From the NCBI GenBank assembly GCA_025928345.1, contig JAICJR010000012.1, positions 1 through 32,863 of the forward strand: a DNA stretch of 32,863 nucleotides. Direction: 5' to 3'. The number at the start of each line of letters is the position of its first letter. Within the stretch, counting starts at the first letter, position 1. The notes beneath the pieces are model-generated. The model saw nothing but the letters and a program-made list of their open reading frames with translations. It was not told the DNA's origin and ran no database searches. Below are positions 24,608 to 31,389 of this stretch, piece after piece. Source of the stretch: Thermoleophilaceae bacterium (lineage in GTDB: Bacteria; Actinomycetota; Thermoleophilia; Solirubrobacterales; Thermoleophilaceae). Position numbers and translations under genes: made by a program.

Positions 24608-25400
24608 TCCGCTCGGCATCGGTCGCGCGGTAGCTCTGGGCGCGCTCCAGGGGCCGACCGAGCTGCTGCCGGTGTCGAGCTCCGGCCACCTAGCGCTCGT
24701 GCCCGAGCTGCTCGGCTGGGATCTGGAGCGGCTCGATCCCGAGCTGCGCAAGTCGTTCGAGGTGGCGCTGCACACCGGCACCGCGGCCGCGCTCGCGATC
24801 GCGCTGCGCGACGAGGTGCTGGGCGTGCTCGCGTCGCTCGATGCGCAGCGAGTCCTCGGAGCAGCGCTCACCTTCGCGCCCGCTGCCGCCGTGGCGGCGG
24901 TGTTCGAGCGGCCGATCGAGCGGCGGCTCGGCTCGGCGCGCTCCGTCGCGTTCGCCCAGCTCGTCGCGGGGGCGGTGCTGGCGCTGGCTGACCTGCGTCC
25001 GGCGGACCGCCCGTACTCCTCTGCCGGGCCGCTCGACCACCTGCTGATCGGCTGCGGGCAGGCAACCGCGCTCGTGCCGGGGGTGTCGCGTAACGGAGCG
25101 ACGCTCACGGCCGCCCGCCTCCTGCGGTTCGAACGCAGCGCCGCCAGCGTGCTCTCGCGCCATGCGGCGCTCCCGGTGATCGCCGGCGCCACGGGGCTCA
25201 AAGGGCTGCGGCTCGCGCGGCGAGGACTCGCGCCCGACTTGCGCGTGCCGTTCGCGGGGGGCGCCGCCGCCGCTTTCGCCTCCACGCTCGGCTCGCGCCG
25301 CCTCATCGGCGTGATGGACCGCGCGCGCTCGTACGCCCCCTTCGCCGCCTACCGCGTGGCGCTTGGCGTCGCCGCGCTTCGGCGCCTCCGCGCGCGCTGA
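24600..25400 (+). CDS. uppP: Undecaprenyl-diphosphatase UppP (BacA family), probable CTG start
   Basis: From CTG 24600 the product has 266 residues, the usual length. Its first motif LGALQGPTELLPVSSSGHL (13-31) is the canonical UppP active-site segment with Gln17 and Glu21. The second is LVPGVSRNGATLTAARLL with Arg164. Several hydrophobic helices fit this membrane phosphatase, which removes one phosphate from undecaprenyl diphosphate so the carrier can be reused. The first usual start, GTG 24672, would cut off the catalytic QGxTE part, and no ATG, GTG or TTG occurs in this frame before it back to at least 24483. A CTG start overlapping the DedA stop, or a base error, is therefore implied. The usual FSFLLSIP stretch is replaced by LSRHAALP. 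Confidence 0.83.
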   Translation: MSSPLGIGRAVALGALQGPTELLPVSSSGHLALVPELLGWDLERLDPELRKSFEVALHTGTAAALAIALRDEVLGVLASLDAQRVLGAALTFAPAAAVAAVFERPIERRLGSARSVAFAQLVAGAVLALADLRPADRPYSSAGPLDHLLIGCGQATALVPGVSRNGATLTAARLLRFERSAASVLSRHAALPVIAGATGLKGLRLARRGLAPDLRVPFAGGAAAAFASTLGSRRLIGVMDRARSYAPFAAYRVALGVAALRRLRAR

Positions 25401-25413
25401 TTGAATAGCCCCA

Positions 25414-26481
25414 ATGGCCGAGGGCGCATACGCGCGCGCAGGGGTTGACACGAGCCGCGCCGACAGCGCGATCTCGGAGCTGGTCGGCGTGCTGCGGACG
25501 ATCGACATCGGCAGGCCGTCGCGCGTGGTGCTCGGCGCCGGCCACTACGCGACGGTCATTGACCTGAACGGGATCGGCCTCGCGCTCTCCACCGACGGCG
25601 TGGGCAGCAAGGTGATCGTTGCCGAGCAGCTTGGCCGCTACGACACCGTCGGCATCGACTGCGTGGCGATGAACGTGAACGACCTGGTGTGCGTCGGGGC
25701 GGAGCCCGTCGCGCTGCTCGACTACATCGCGGTGGAGGAGGCCGACCCCGAGGTGCTGCGGCAGATCGGCGTCGGTCTCAAGGAGGGCGCCGAGCAGGCC
25801 GGCGTGGAGATCCCGGGCGGCGAGCTCGCGCAACTGCCAGAGCTGATCCGCGGCCATCCGTCACCGCGCGGGTTCGACCTTGCGGCCACCTCGGTGGGCG
25901 TCGTCGCCCTTGACAGGATCGTCACCGGAGATGCGCTCCAGCCGGGAGACGCCGTGATCGGCCTGCCCTCGAACGGGCTGCACTCGAACGGCTACACGCT
26001 CGCGCGACGCACGCTTCCCGATCTCGAGGAGGCGCCGCCGGAGCTCGGCGGCGCAATGGTCGGCGACGAGCTGCTCCGCCCAACAGCCATCTACGTGCGC
26101 GCCGCGCTCGAGCTCCTGCGCTCGCCCGATGTGGACGTCCACGGGCTCGCCCACATCACCGGCGACGGCTTCCTCAACCTGCCCCGGCTGAGTGACAGCG
26201 TCGGCTGGCTGATCGATGCGCCGCTGCCGGTGCCGCCGGTCTGCGAGCTGATCGGCGAGCGCGCCTCGGTGCCGCCGGAGGACATGTGGGAGACCTTCAA
26301 CATGGGTTGCGGCTTCTGCTGCGTGGTGCCTGGTTCGCAGGCCGAGGCCGCCGTAGCGCTGCTCGCCGACCATCACCCTGGCGCCGCGGTGATCGGCTCC
26401 GTGACCGCCGAGGCCGGCCTGGTCGAGCTGCCGTTCGCCGGCCTCACGGGCCGCCGCGGCGAGGGCTTCCGCCGCGCATGA
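25414..26481 (+). CDS. purM: Phosphoribosylformylglycinamidine cyclo-ligase (PurM)
   Basis: The 355-residue product starts at ATG 25414, 13 bases after uppP. It catalyses the ATP-dependent closure of FGAM to AIR, the fifth step of purine synthesis. Matching segments are YARAGVDTSRADSAI, LSTDGVGSKVIVAEQLGRYD, GIDCVAMNVNDLVCVGAEPV, LDYIAVEEAD, GGELAQLPE, LPSNGLHSNGYTLARR, HITGDGFLNLPRL and MWETFNMGCGF. Differences from the E. coli type include GGELAQ for GGETAE and FNMGCG for FNMGVG, so this is a divergent clade, though the ATP and substrate regions look intact. Its stop overlaps the next gene's ATG (ATGA). Confidence 0.92.
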   Translation: MAEGAYARAGVDTSRADSAISELVGVLRTIDIGRPSRVVLGAGHYATVIDLNGIGLALSTDGVGSKVIVAEQLGRYDTVGIDCVAMNVNDLVCVGAEPVALLDYIAVEEADPEVLRQIGVGLKEGAEQAGVEIPGGELAQLPELIRGHPSPRGFDLAATSVGVVALDRIVTGDALQPGDAVIGLPSNGLHSNGYTLARRTLPDLEEAPPELGGAMVGDELLRPTAIYVRAALELLRSPDVDVHGLAHITGDGFLNLPRLSDSVGWLIDAPLPVPPVCELIGERASVPPEDMWETFNMGCGFCCVVPGSQAEAAVALLADHHPGAAVIGSVTAEAGLVELPFAGLTGRRGEGFRRA

Positions 26482-26840
26482 CCGCCGCGCGGCTCCGCCG
26501 CGCCTGCCTCGCGCTCGAAGGCGCGGAGGAGACGTTCCCATTCGGGCCCGAGACCTCCGTGTTCAAGGTCGCGGGCAAGATGTTCGCCCTCTCGGCACTC
26601 AAGGCGAAGCCGCCGATGCGGATCAGCCTCAAGTGCGAGCCCGACCTCGCCGAGGGACTGCGCGCGGCGCACGCCGCGATCGGGCCCGGCTACCACCTCA
26701 ACAAGCGGCACTGGAACACCGTCACGCTCGACGGCTCGCTGGACGAGCGCATGGTGATCGAGATGATCGAGGATTCCTACGACCTCGTGGTCGCCAAACT
26801 GCCGAAGGCGACTCAGGCCGAGCTCGGCTGGCTGTCGTAG
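26478..26840 (+). CDS. MmcQ/YjbR family DNA-binding-like protein
   Basis: The 120-residue product starts at ATG 26478 inside the purM stop (ATGA), so the two are translationally coupled. It matches the MmcQ/YjbR family across its whole length: LALEGAEETFPFGPETSVFK, VAGKMFALSALKAKPPMRIS, LKCEPDLAEGLRA, GYHLNKRHWNTVTLDGSLD and MIEDSYDLVVAKLPK. The family has a CyaY-like fold; DNA binding has been proposed for it, but the role is uncertain. A long hairpin 15 bases after the stop probably ends this transcript. Confidence 0.88.
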   Translation: MTAARLRRACLALEGAEETFPFGPETSVFKVAGKMFALSALKAKPPMRISLKCEPDLAEGLRAAHAAIGPGYHLNKRHWNTVTLDGSLDERMVIEMIEDSYDLVVAKLPKATQAELGWLS

Positions 26841-26855
26841 GCCCCGACGCGGTTT

Positions 26856-26923
26856 GCCGGGCATGGGAGTCCTGGGGCGAGAGCGGTCCGGGTCGCTCGC
26901 CCCAGGAGATCCCATTGCCCGGC
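26856..26923. terminator. Long imperfect inverted repeat between convergent genes (probable bidirectional terminator)
   Basis: The arms 26856-26885 and 26894-26923 are 30 bases each and pair almost throughout. The outer 8 pairs (GCCGGGCA with TGCCCGGC) and the inner CCTGGGGCGAG with CTCGCCCCAGG are perfect, broken by small bulges. The loop is about 8 bases. There is no T-run on either side. It lies between the stop of the MmcQ/YjbR gene (26840) and the tail of the minus-strand small gene (26938). Confidence 0.6.
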
Positions 26924-26937
26924 TATCTCCCCTCCGG

Positions 26938-27113
26938 CTAGAAGCGACCGAAGAGCGGCGGGTCGTACACCGCCGCGAGCCGTGCCAGTGTGAGTGCGCC
27001 CAGCATCAGCCCGAAGTCACGCAGCGCGATGTCGTAGAAGCCGGAGTAGACCAGGACGCCTTGCGCGTCCTGCGAGTTTCGTGTGTCGGAAGTCTCAGTG
27101 CTTCGGTTGTCAT
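26938..27113 (-). pseudogene. Small gene with an apparent frameshift (hypothetical protein)
   Basis: ATG 27113 has a strong ribosome binding site (AAGGAGAG, 27125-27118) 4-8 bases upstream, but its frame gives a poorly protein-like product ending at an early TGA. Two bases out of frame, the segment just upstream of TAG 26940-26938 reads GVLVYSGFYDIALRDFGLML then GALTLARLAAVYDPPLFGRF. This is a well-formed C-terminus with one hydrophobic helix, yet its frame has no ATG, GTG or TTG upstream in reach. The two together suggest a protein of about 58 residues broken by one indel near 27030-27070. It may be a real pseudogene or a sequencing error. The family is not recognised. Confidence 0.45.
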
Positions 27114-27246
27114 TCGGCTCTCCTTGGTTGGACCTGTCGCGTTGGCGTCCCGGAGAGTCCGCTTCTTACGCGGTAAGAAATTCCGCGCTCCCGACACTCA
27201 CGAGTAGAGACCCGTGGCACCAGCGCTTACTCTCATACCGAGCGGA
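27114..27246. promoter_or_regulatory. Divergent intergenic region with a perfect operator-like palindrome
   Basis: This 133-base gap separates the small minus-strand gene from the ECF sigma factor. It contains TTCTTACGCGGTAAGAA (27163-27179), two perfect 7-base arms with a 3-base centre, in the most A+T-rich part of the region. It is too short for a terminator and is placed to act on both divergent genes, so it is a candidate repressor or activator site. No convincing ECF-type -35/-10 pair was found. Confidence 0.4.
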
Positions 27247-27867
27247 ATGTCCGACCAGGCCTTTGACTGGGTGTCCGCGCTATCCGCCGGCGGGCGGGAG
27301 CAGGACGACGCCACGCGGCGGCTTCACGAGCTGCTTCTTCGCGCTGCGCGCTTCGAGGTGAACAGGCGGCGCAGCTCGCTCGACGGCTCCGTGGACGTCG
27401 ACCAGCTCAGCTCCGACGCCGCTCACGACGCCCTGCTCGCGGTCCTCGCCAAGCTGCACACCTACCGCGGCGACAGCCGCTTCACCACGTGGGCCTACAA
27501 GTTCGCGCTGCTGGAAGCGGCCGTGAAGGTGCGCCGCCGCGCCTGGCGCGGGCGCGAGGTGTCGCTCGACGCCGACGCGTGGACGCGTATCCCGAATCTC
27601 GACACCGGACCCGCCGCAAGCGCGGAGTCGAGCGAGCTGATGCTCGCGCTGCGGCGCGGGATCCAGGAGGCACTAACGCCGCACCAGCGCCTGGTGCTCG
27701 TCCAGGTCACGCTCGAGGGCGTGCCGATCGACGTTCTCGCCGAGCGGCTTGGCAGCACGCGCGGCGCCCTCTACAAGACACTTCACGACGCGCGCCGCAA
27801 GCTCCGGCTGCGGCTCGCCGAGCAGGGCTTCGACATCGATTCTGGCCGGAAGGAGGCGGCGGCATGA
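27247..27867 (+). CDS. ECF-type RNA polymerase sigma factor
   Basis: The 206-residue product starts at ATG 27247; a GTG at 27214 is possible but gives an odd N-terminus. Region 2 is at about 25-100, including AHDALLAVLAKLHTYRGDS and RFTTWAYKFALLEAAVKVRR. Region 4 is at about 135-190 with ALTPHQRLVLVQVTLEGVPI and the helix-turn-helix VLAERLGSTRGALYKTLHDA. This is the two-domain ECF architecture that redirects RNA polymerase to stress promoters. The next gene overlaps it (ATGA) and encodes a zinc-binding anti-sigma-like protein, the classic arrangement. The target regulon is unknown. Envelope stress is only a guess from the neighbours. Confidence 0.92.
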   Translation: MSDQAFDWVSALSAGGREQDDATRRLHELLLRAARFEVNRRRSSLDGSVDVDQLSSDAAHDALLAVLAKLHTYRGDSRFTTWAYKFALLEAAVKVRRRAWRGREVSLDADAWTRIPNLDTGPAASAESSELMLALRRGIQEALTPHQRLVLVQVTLEGVPIDVLAERLGSTRGALYKTLHDARRKLRLRLAEQGFDIDSGRKEAAA

Positions 27868-28094
27868 ACAATCGCGACGTCACGCGCCGCTTGCTGGGGC
27901 CCGCGGGTCCCGAGCTCACCTGCGACGCCTGCTTCGAGCAGCTCGACCGCTACGTGGAGATCGAGCTCGACGGCGGCGACCCACACAGCGCCGTGCCCGG
28001 CATGGCCGCGCACCTCGAGGGCTGCCCCGCCTGCGCGGAGGAGCACGAGAGCCTGCTGGAGCTGCTCAGGTCAGCTCCCACAGAAGGCCCGTAA
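27864..28094 (+). CDS. Small soluble zinc-binding anti-sigma-like protein (ZAS type)
   Basis: The 76-residue product starts at ATG 27864, which overlaps the sigma factor stop; AAGGAGG lies 7 bases upstream. Cys20-x2-Cys23 is followed by HLEGCPACAEEH, giving the His50-x3-Cys54-x2-Cys57 pattern of zinc-binding anti-sigma domains. There is no transmembrane helix, so unlike many anti-sigmas it is cytosolic and could respond to redox or zinc, as RsrA does. It probably holds the co-encoded sigma factor inactive. Its last 29 bases overlap the convergent DsbA-family gene. Confidence 0.83.
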   Translation: MNNRDVTRRLLGPAGPELTCDACFEQLDRYVEIELDGGDPHSAVPGMAAHLEGCPACAEEHESLLELLRSAPTEGP

Positions 28095-28896
28095 GCACCT
28101 TCAGCGGGCGGAGCTTCCACTCCGAGGCGAGCTGCCACAGCTCGAGCTCGGCGCGCGGCTCCGGCAGCTCGCACACCTCCACCACCTCGGCGGGAGCCAT
28201 GCGGCCGAAGCGCTTCACCGCCTCCAGCACGCCGGGCGGCCCACCGTCCGCCGGCGAAGCGCCCGCGGCCAGCGCCGCCTCACGGTAGGCGTCGTACGGC
28301 TGCGGCCCGTACACCGCGTGCGAGCCGCCGAAGACGACCGTGGGGAACACGAGCCGCTCACCGCTCTGGCCCATCGTTGCGCCGCCGCGCTCGCGAGCGT
28401 CGTCGCTGACGGTGCGCGTGGCCTCGAGATCGGTACCGAAGGCCTCCACGATCGCGTGCGAGCCGAGGTCGATGCGGAAGCGCTCGACGTCCAGCTTCGC
28501 CCGGCGCGCCTCCTCCACGAGTGCCTCGGTGGCGTCCAGCTTGCGCCGGAAGCACATCAGGCCCTCACGCAGCGCGCGCAGGTAGCCGTATCCGCGGTCT
28601 GACGCCTGCTCCGCGGCCGCCTTTACCGCCATACAAGCGGGAAAAGTGCTGGAAATGGGGCCTTCCGTCCACAAGCGAGGATCCACCGGCATGCCGGTTT
28701 CCCCGGCCGCCTCGAGCCATTCGATGATGTGCTCTTCGCGTTCTGCGGGTAGCTGGTACGTGCGTGCCAGACCGCCCATCACGTAGGTCCAGGCCAGGGA
28801 GTCGCCGAACTCCACCATTAGCTTGCGGATCTTCGGCTCCGTGCTCCATGACCAGACGCACGCGGGATCGGTGAAGTACTGGACACCTACGGCCAT
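28066..28896 (-). CDS. DsbA-family thioredoxin-fold protein (CxxS-type)
   Basis: The 276-residue product starts at ATG 28896; readings extending further upstream would run into the kinase gene. It opens with a thioredoxin strand and active-site loop, VQYFTDPACVWSWSTEP, where the CxxC position is Cys13-Val-Trp-Ser16, a single catalytic Cys. The helical insert (about 60-180) and the late cis-Pro segment RLVFPTVVFGG fit the DSBA/FrnE/HCCA-isomerase superfamily. There is no signal peptide, so it is cytosolic and more like FrnE than periplasmic DsbA. It may reduce or isomerise thiols, or bind glutathione-like cofactors. The convergent anti-sigma gene overlaps its tail by 29 bases. Confidence 0.82.
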   Translation of the reverse strand: MAVGVQYFTDPACVWSWSTEPKIRKLMVEFGDSLAWTYVMGGLARTYQLPAEREEHIIEWLEAAGETGMPVDPRLWTEGPISSTFPACMAVKAAAEQASDRGYGYLRALREGLMCFRRKLDATEALVEEARRAKLDVERFRIDLGSHAIVEAFGTDLEATRTVSDDARERGGATMGQSGERLVFPTVVFGGSHAVYGPQPYDAYREAALAAGASPADGGPPGVLEAVKRFGRMAPAEVVEVCELPEPRAELELWQLASEWKLRPLKVLTGLLWELT

Positions 28897-28920
28897 GCGG
28901 TCGCCCAAAATAGACGAGCA

Positions 28921-30411
28921 GTGATCGGCACCCTTCTCAGCGGACGCTTCCGGCTGGAGGAGCGAGTGGGCTCCGGCGGGATGTCCACGGTCTACCGCGC
29001 CTTCGACGAGACGCTCGAGCGCTGGGTGGCGATCAAGATCCTCCAGAACGAGATCGCCGAGGACGACGATCAGCTCGAGCGCTTCCGCCGCGAGGCGCGC
29101 GCCGTCGCGCGGCTGAACCACCCGCACGTGGTCACGGTGATCGACGCGGGCGAGGACCAGGGCTACCCGTACATCGTGTTCGAGTACATCTCGGGCGAGA
29201 CGCTCAAGGAGCGCATCCGGCGGCTCGGCCGCCTCCCCGTGCCAGAGGCGCTCGCCTACGCGATCGAGATCGCGCGCGCCCTGCAGGCCGCGCACTCGGA
29301 GATGCTCGTGCACCGCGACGTGAAGCCCCAGAACGTGCTGCTCGACACCGACGGCCGGGCGAAGGTCACGGACTTCGGCATCGCGCGCTCGCTCGAGGGC
29401 GGCGAGGGACTGACGCTCGCCGGCCGGGTGCTCGGCACAACGGACTACGTCTCCCCCGAGCAGGCGCTCGGCCAGGAGGTCACGCCACAGTCCGACATCT
29501 ACTCGCTCGGCGTCGTTCTCTACGAGATGCTCACCGGCGACGTGCCGTTCAGGGCAGATGCGCCGGTGGCCGTGGCGATGAAGCACGTGCGCGAGCCGAT
29601 GCCCGACGTGCAGCTCGCTCGCCCCGAGGTGTCCGCCAACACCGCCGCCATTGTGGAGCGGGCAACCGCGAAGGAGACGCGCAACCGCTACCGGACGATC
29701 GAGCAGATGCAGATCGATCTCGAGGACGCGCTGGCGCTCGAGGCCACTCGCGCCGGGCAGACGAGCGGTGAGGCCACCACCGTGTTGCGCGCGCTGCCGG
29801 GCGAGCGCTTCCGCGCGCCGTGGCGGGTGCGCTTCCCGCGCCGCGTGGCTGCGCTCACGCTGCTGCTCCTCGCCATCGCGGCGGTGATCGTGGTGGTGCT
29901 CGCCACCCGCACGCACGAGAACACGCCTGGTCCGCCCCCGCCCACGCAGCCCAAGGGCGCGCCCGCGCTCCAGCCCGTCAAGCTCGCACCGGACGCGGCG
30001 AACGACTTCGACCCCTTCGGCGGCGACGGCGAGCACCACGCCGACACGCCCAAGGCGATCGACCACAACCCGGTGACCTCATGGACCACCGAGCGCTACG
30101 ACAGCGGCATCCCGCAGACCAAGCCCGGCGTGGGGCTCTACGTGGACGCCGGCGGCGCGCTGATCGCGCGGCGGCTCGACATCATCAGCCGCGAATCCGG
30201 CTACACGGCGCAGGTGCTCGCGGCGGCGGGAGCGTCGGCGCCCGCGAGCGTGCAGGACTGGACGCCCGTGTCGGATTCCACGGTGATCGGCAGCGCCACC
30301 CGCATCCCGATCGACACGAACGGCAAGGGCTACCGCTTCTATCTCGTGTGGATTACCAAGCTCGCTGCCGGCGGGCAGGCAGCGATCAACGAGCTCACGC
30401 TCTATCGCTAG
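28921..30411 (+). CDS. Transmembrane Ser/Thr protein kinase with MviN-like sugar-binding ectodomain
   Basis: The 496-residue product starts at GTG 28921. The kinase domain (8-275) is complete: VGSGGMSTVYRAF (Gly loop), Lys39 in WVAIKIL, HRDVKPQN (Asp133), DFGIAR (Asp151), YVSPE and SDIYSLGVVLYEMLTGDVPF, PknB type. A basic segment and one helix (about 307-329) cross the membrane. The outer domain (about 355-496) reads AANDFDPFGGDGEHHADTPK, DHNPVTSWTTERYDS and KPGVGLYVDAGG. This is the discoidin/galactose-binding-like signature also found at the C-terminus of mycobacterial MviN (MurJ-like) and in some actinobacterial kinases. It has no PASTA repeats. It should sense a wall or surface glycan. 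It is divergent from the DsbA-family gene and convergent with ddl. Confidence 0.9.
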   Translation: MIGTLLSGRFRLEERVGSGGMSTVYRAFDETLERWVAIKILQNEIAEDDDQLERFRREARAVARLNHPHVVTVIDAGEDQGYPYIVFEYISGETLKERIRRLGRLPVPEALAYAIEIARALQAAHSEMLVHRDVKPQNVLLDTDGRAKVTDFGIARSLEGGEGLTLAGRVLGTTDYVSPEQALGQEVTPQSDIYSLGVVLYEMLTGDVPFRADAPVAVAMKHVREPMPDVQLARPEVSANTAAIVERATAKETRNRYRTIEQMQIDLEDALALEATRAGQTSGEATTVLRALPGERFRAPWRVRFPRRVAALTLLLLAIAAVIVVVLATRTHENTPGPPPPTQPKGAPALQPVKLAPDAANDFDPFGGDGEHHADTPKAIDHNPVTSWTTERYDSGIPQTKPGVGLYVDAGGALIARRLDIISRESGYTAQVLAAAGASAPASVQDWTPVSDSTVIGSATRIPIDTNGKGYRFYLVWITKLAAGGQAAINELTLYR

Positions 30412-30417
30412 GGCCGC

Positions 30418-31389
30418 CTAGAAGCGGTAGGCGCGCTCTTCGCGGTAGCGCTCGAGACCGAGCTCGAGCAGCCTGTCGAGCAACTCGCTGAACGGCAGGC
30501 CGGACGCGGCGAACATCTTCGGGAAGCCGCTCGTCTGCGTGAAGCCGGGGATGGTGTTGAGCTCGTTCACAAGCACGCGCTCGCCGTCCTCCACGAAGAA
30601 GTCGGCGCGGGCGAAGCCCGAGCAGTCCACGCTGCGGTAGACCTCGACGGCCAGCTCGCGCACGCGCTCGATCACGCCGTCCGCCAGGCGCGGCGGGACG
30701 ATCAGCTCCATGCCGCCGGGCGTGTACTTGGCCTCGTAGTCGTACCAGTCGGCATGCGCCACGATCTCGCCGGGTGACGAGGCGAGCGGCTCGCGGTTGC
30801 CGATCACCGAGCACTCCACCTCGATGCCCGTGGCCATCCGCTCCACGATCGCCACCGGGTCGTGCGCGAACGACAGCGCAAGCGCGGCGGGCAGCTCCTC
30901 GGCGATCCCCACCTTCGATATGCCCACAGACGAGCCGAGCCGCGCGGGCTTGACGAACAGCGGCAGGCCGAGGCGCTTCACGAGCTCGGCCGGGTCGGCG
31001 CCCTCGCGCACCGCCGCGTACTCCACCTGCGGCACGCCGCGGCTCGCCATCAGGTCCTTGAACAGCGCCTTGTCCATGCACAGCGCCGAGGCGAGCACGC
31101 CCGCGCCCACGTACGGCACGTCGATCGTCTCGAGCAGACCCTGCACCGTGCCGTCCTCGCCGAACGGCCCGTGGAGCACCGGAAACACGATGTCCACGTC
31201 GAACGGCGAGCGGCCGGGATCGAGCGTGACCGGTTCGCCGAGCGAGCTCCAGCGGCCGTCCTCGCGGCCGATCTCGATCGTCACGACGTCGTGCCCGCCC
31301 TCCTCGAGGCCCTGGCGCACCGCCGCGGCCGAGGACAGCGACACCTCGTGCTCGCTCGAGCGCCCGCCGGCTAGGACAGCGACTCTCAC
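30418..31389 (-). CDS. ddl: D-alanine--D-alanine ligase
   Basis: The 323-residue product starts at GTG 31389, sharing GTGA with the stop of the PASTA kinase. It is an ATP-grasp enzyme joining two D-Ala for peptidoglycan stem peptides. Visible parts are VAVLAGGRSSEHEVSLSSA (first D-Ala site), FPVLHGPFGEDGTVQGLLE, VPYVGAGVLASALCMDKALF, LFVKPARLGSSVGISKV, IEVECSVIGN, CSGFARADFFVEDG and VNELNTIPGFTQTSGFPKMF. All substrate and Mg residues appear present, and the length is a little short of the usual 330-370. Coupling to a PASTA kinase suggests shared control with peptidoglycan sensing. Confidence 0.93.
   Translation of the reverse strand: MRVAVLAGGRSSEHEVSLSSAAAVRQGLEEGGHDVVTIEIGREDGRWSSLGEPVTLDPGRSPFDVDIVFPVLHGPFGEDGTVQGLLETIDVPYVGAGVLASALCMDKALFKDLMASRGVPQVEYAAVREGADPAELVKRLGLPLFVKPARLGSSVGISKVGIAEELPAALALSFAHDPVAIVERMATGIEVECSVIGNREPLASSPGEIVAHADWYDYEAKYTPGGMELIVPPRLADGVIERVRELAVEVYRSVDCSGFARADFFVEDGERVLVNELNTIPGFTQTSGFPKMFAASGLPFSELLDRLLELGLERYREERAYRF

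Noticed and set aside
28066-30066. Minus-strand reading of 666 codons joining an Arg-rich extension to the DsbA-family protein
   Set aside because: The extension is antisense to the kinase domain; the thioredoxin strand begins right after ATG 28896.
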